Below the pieces are notes generated by a model that saw only the letters and a program-made list of their open reading frames with translations, was not told the DNA's origin and did not search any database. A stretch of DNA of 64,000 nt from an uncultured Lachnospiraceae bacterium (GTDB lineage Bacteria; Bacillota; Clostridia; Lachnospirales; Lachnospiraceae): the NCBI GenBank assembly GCA_910589105.1, contig CAJUST010000005.1, forward strand, positions 1 to 64,000, in the 5' to 3' direction. A program made the position numbers and the translations under genes. Each line of letters begins with the position of its first letter. Within the stretch, counting starts at the first letter, position 1. Shown piece after piece: positions 61,526-64,000 of this stretch.

Positions 61526-61600
61526 AAATGAGAGAATTTATCCTAGAGTGAAGATCATAACATGCTATGCATCATTCATTTAGAGTAAATTCTCATTATT
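61526..61600. terminator. Possible long-loop terminator between convergent kinase and lgt-like genes
   Basis: AATGAGAGAATTTA (61526-61539) pairs, with a two-base bulge, with TAAATTCTCATT (61586-61597), followed by ATTTTAT. The long loop makes function uncertain. The remaining 61401-61634 shows no gene. Confidence 0.4.
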
Positions 61601-61634
61601 TTATCTAAATTTTTTATTATTTAAAAACTAATTT

Positions 61635-62408
61635 TTACCGAAATAATAATTCTTCTCTTTTCCTTAGCCGGTAAATCATCATGACAACTCCAATCCCCAG
61701 CGTAAATATGGAAATAAATTGTGAAGTCGAAAACATGCCAACGCTTCCCCGATTCAAATCACCACGGAAGTATTCTAAAATAAAACGCCCGATGCTATAA
61801 GTGATGATATAGGCCGCCCCTGTCGTACCGGATTTTCTGGTTGTTTTTTTCCACAAAACCTTTAAAAACAAAAAGTTAAGCAGATTTAACCCCGCGGAAA
61901 CAAGCTGGATCGGAAACAGCTTCACATCTGTAGGCGAATAAAGCGAATTATGAAAGACAATTCCGAATACGCTTTCCGTTGGCAATCCATAACAGCATCC
62001 GGCAAGAAAACACCCAATCCTTCCTATGCACTGCGCTAAAGCGACAAGCGGGGCGACAAGATCGAATATTTTCCAAAAATCCACTCTTTTATACCTGCAA
62101 TAAAAATACCCTGTCAAAACGCCGCCGATTAACCCGCCAAACACGACATAGCCTCCGGAAAAGTCAAGCATTTTGGCGGGATTTTCTATTAATTCCGGCA
62201 ATATCGTAATCCAGAATAACAATTTGGAACAGGCGTATCCCCCTATGACGCAGGCTATGCCCATGCCAATTAAAAATCCCTCCTCTGCAATCTTCGTCTT
62301 TTTCAGATAATACTCTCCCAACAAGACTGCCGAAAATATGCCAAGCGCAGTCATTAGACCATAGCTGTACACTGTAAACGACCCAACCGAAAATAATTCT
62401 GGGAACAT
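61635..62408 (-). CDS. Divergent prolipoprotein diacylglyceryl transferase (Lgt) family protein
   Basis: A 257-residue protein with about seven membrane segments. The family signature region reads CIGRIGCFLAGCCYG, keeping the essential Arg of GRxGNF but with Cys for Asn. The HGGL motif reads FGGLIGG, lacking the His. The C-terminal IGRFILEYFRGD, with Arg and Glu, is kept. It would transfer diacylglyceryl to lipobox cysteines; two or more lipoproteins with lipoboxes are encoded in the window. Variation at conserved sites leaves full Lgt activity uncertain. AGGAGG precedes the ATG. Downstream of rplQ but separated by a terminator. Confidence 0.82.
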   Translation of the reverse strand: MFPELFSVGSFTVYSYGLMTALGIFSAVLLGEYYLKKTKIAEEGFLIGMGIACVIGGYACSKLLFWITILPELIENPAKMLDFSGGYVVFGGLIGGVLTGYFYCRYKRVDFWKIFDLVAPLVALAQCIGRIGCFLAGCCYGLPTESVFGIVFHNSLYSPTDVKLFPIQLVSAGLNLLNFLFLKVLWKKTTRKSGTTGAAYIITYSIGRFILEYFRGDLNRGSVGMFSTSQFISIFTLGIGVVMMIYRLRKREELLFR

Positions 62409-62431
62409 ACGACCTCCTAAAAATATCTGAC

Positions 62432-62460
62432 AAAAAACTCCGGTGATTAACCGGAGTTTC
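62432..62460 (-). terminator. Terminator of the rpoA-rplQ transcript
   Basis: Stem AAACTCCGG (62435-62443) with CCGGAGTTT (62451-62459), followed on the minus strand by a T run. Confidence 0.85.
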
Positions 62461-62465
62461 AGTAC

Positions 62466-63002
62466 CTATACAAGCTCTAATAAAACTTCTAATGCGCCGT
62501 CGCCTTTCCGCTGTCCGATTTTTACAATTCGTGTATATCCGCCGTTGCGGTCTACATACTTAGGCGCAATTTCATCAAATAACTTTGCAACAAGATCCAC
62601 CTGTTTCGTGTTTTTCTTTCTTCCCGGAATCTCTTTCGGAACTTCTTTCACCGGATAAAGCACTTTTAAGATTTCTCTCCTTGCATGAAGACGAGATGGA
62701 AGATCTTTTTTGATGGTTTTATCGACTTCATCATAAATCGTCACTCTTTTTCCATCAATAACTTCTTTTACACGCTTTCCATCTTTATCTTTACGCGGCG
62801 TTTTTGCCTTAATAGTCACTTCTTCAAAATTGTCTTTTTCCCTGATTGCCCTTGCAATCACGCTTTCTGCAATTTTACGAACTTCCTTTGCCCTTGCTTC
62901 AGTCGTAACGATTCTTCCATTGTGTATCAAAGCTGTTACCTGACTTCTCAATAAAGCTTTTCTCTGGGATGAAGTTCTGCTTAATTTTCTACGTCTTGAC
63001 AT
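62466..63002 (-). CDS. rplQ: 50S ribosomal protein L17, extended form
   Basis: Large-subunit protein near the tunnel exit. N-terminal SRTSSQRKALLRSQVTALIHNGRI and VRKIAESVIARA, and C-terminal NGGYTRIVKIGQRKGDGALEVLLEL, are canonical. At 178 residues it is longer than the usual 115-130; the extra is a Lys-rich central insert (about residues 65-130, with KTPRKDKDGKRVKEV and IPGRKKNTKQVDLV), also typical of Lachnospiraceae L17. Follows rpoA at 71 bases in the conserved order. Confidence 0.97.
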   Translation of the reverse strand: MSRRRKLSRTSSQRKALLRSQVTALIHNGRIVTTEARAKEVRKIAESVIARAIREKDNFEEVTIKAKTPRKDKDGKRVKEVIDGKRVTIYDEVDKTIKKDLPSRLHARREILKVLYPVKEVPKEIPGRKKNTKQVDLVAKLFDEIAPKYVDRNGGYTRIVKIGQRKGDGALEVLLELV

Positions 63003-63073
63003 TGTTAAATCCTCCGTTTTTGTGGAACGTACAGTATGCTCATCGGGCTTACTAGCTGTACTCTTATGCCTTA

Positions 63074-64000
63074 TTACATTTCTTCACTCTGGTTTAACTG
63101 AAGTCCCAGCTCTTTTAATTTCGCTAACACTTCTTCTAATGACTTGCGGCCAAGGTTACGCACCTTCATCATATCTTCCGGCGTCCGGTTCGTTAATTCT
63201 TCCACCGTATTGATGCCAGCTCTCTTTAGACAGTTATAGGAGCGCACAGACAATTCCAGCTCGTCAATATTCATTTCCAGAACTTTACCTTTGGCATCGT
63301 CTTCTTTCTCTACCATTACTTCTGCGGACATTGCCGTTTCAGAAAGATTAACAAAGAGGCATAAATGCTCGCTCAATACTTTTGCGGCAAGGCTGACTGC
63401 TTCGTCCGGCTCTAACGCGCCATTGGTGTATACGTCTAAGGTTAATTTATCATAATCAGTAATCTGGCCAACGCGGGTATTCTCAACAGTTAAATTCACA
63501 CGCTCCACCGGCGTGTAAATGGAATCTATTGCAATTACGCCGATTGGCACATCTTCTGATTTATTCTTTTCTGAGCTGACATAACCTCTGCCAGTTGTAA
63601 TGGTAAGCTCCATATACAGCTTGCAGTCAGCTCCTCCATTTAAGTTCGCAATCACTAAATCCGGATTTAAAATCTGAATATCAGGGTCTGCCTGAATATC
63701 CGAAGCCGTAACAACCCCTTCGCCCTCAAATTCAATGTAAGCTACTTTCGGCTCATCTGTCGGACATGTATTCTTAAGTGCAAGATTCTTGACGTTCATA
63801 ATAATCTCAGTTACATCTTCTTTTACACCGGGAATCGAACTAAATTCATGCAAAACACCGTCGATTTTCACTTGGCTGACCGCTGCGCCCGGTAAGGAAG
63901 AAAGCATAATCCTTCTGAGAGAATTTCCTAATGTGGTTCCATAACCTCTTTCTAAAGGCTCTATGACAAATCTTCCATACTTTTTGTCTTCTGAAATTTC
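63074..64000 (-). CDS. rpoA: DNA-directed RNA polymerase alpha subunit (partial, N-terminus beyond window)
   Basis: The last 308 residues of the alpha subunit. The frame is open to the right edge and reads KYGRFVIEPLERGYGTTLGN then SLRRIMLSSLPG, the conserved N-terminal domain, so the ATG at 63907 is internal. The N-terminal dimerisation domain runs on to about 63280. The C-terminal DNA-binding domain has IDELELSVRSYNCLKRAGIN, TVEELTNRTPEDMMKVRNLG and RKSLEEVLAKLKELGL. Promoter and rpsD side are outside the window. Confidence 0.97.
   Translation of the reverse strand, partial: EISEDKKYGRFVIEPLERGYGTTLGNSLRRIMLSSLPGAAVSQVKIDGVLHEFSSIPGVKEDVTEIIMNVKNLALKNTCPTDEPKVAYIEFEGEGVVTASDIQADPDIQILNPDLVIANLNGGADCKLYMELTITTGRGYVSSEKNKSEDVPIGVIAIDSIYTPVERVNLTVENTRVGQITDYDKLTLDVYTNGALEPDEAVSLAAKVLSEHLCLFVNLSETAMSAEVMVEKEDDAKGKVLEMNIDELELSVRSYNCLKRAGINTVEELTNRTPEDMMKVRNLGRKSLEEVLAKLKELGLQLNQSEEM

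Overview
The window looks like chromosomal DNA of a spore-forming, low-to-mid GC Firmicute of class Clostridia, most likely an intestinal member of Lachnospiraceae or a close relative. This is inferred from a SipL-like spore protein (SPOCS plus LysM), a CotF-like coat protein, Veg, a bile salt hydrolase-type choloylglycine hydrolase, an extended ribosomal protein L17, a large-type (Alu-containing) SRP RNA and AgrC/AgrA-type regulators. No species is claimed.

Layout. 1-9 kb: an rRNA m5U methyltransferase cut by the window edge, a small acidic membrane protein, PcrA helicase, long-form HPF, then ddl-murF (peptidoglycan precursor synthesis) and PlsC. 9-13 kb: chemoreceptor and a GHKL/LytTR two-component pair. 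13.2-14.1 kb: a gene-free kilobase with a large nested hairpin and a T-rich degenerate tandem array. 14-26.7 kb: veg, sipL-like, a CwlO-like NlpC/P60 hydrolase, map, apt, a purine permease, DUF4474 protein, phosphoesterase, cotF-like gene, recQ and an aldo/keto reductase. 26.7-29.6 kb: TrkH/TrkA potassium uptake. 30-36.3 kb: ABC exporter, a GNAT-like protein, the remnant of a radical SAM/SPASM peptide maturase and a second GHKL/LytTR pair, which together read as a decayed peptide-signalling or RiPP locus. 36.4-45 kb: thioesterase, luxS-mtnN, lipoprotein, bile salt hydrolase, XRE regulator, a PadR-DUF1700-DUF4097-PspC operon, putP and the SRP RNA gene. 45.5-47.2 kb: a secreted protein with two thioredoxin-like and two fibronectin III-like domains.

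47.4-52 kb is a decaying defence island at the 3' end of rlmD. It holds a Type I-like methyltransferase broken by one nonsense codon, its specificity subunit broken by one frameshift, an intact TIR-domain protein and a fragmented DUF1016 (YhcG-like) nuclease. Degenerate copies of the rlmD 3' end flank the TIR/DUF1016 part, as expected of an insertion hot spot. 52-55.7 kb: rlmD, yhaM and a HtrA-like gene whose product appears to have lost catalytic His and Asp. 55.7-56.9 kb: two tandem arrays between htrA and mutS2. 57-64 kb: mutS2, an OmpR/HAMP-kinase pair, a divergent Lgt-like protein, and rplQ and rpoA (the latter cut by the right edge).

The most unusual feature is the array upstream of mutS2. 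About 14 units of roughly 40 bp each resemble the mutS2 translation start (SD-like box, ATG and first codons). Several encode a 14-residue micro-ORF resembling the MutS2 N-terminus, and its stop overlaps the ATG of the next unit. Arrays upstream of the htrA-like gene and the thioesterase gene also carry an ATG per unit on the coding strand, some with an SD-like box.
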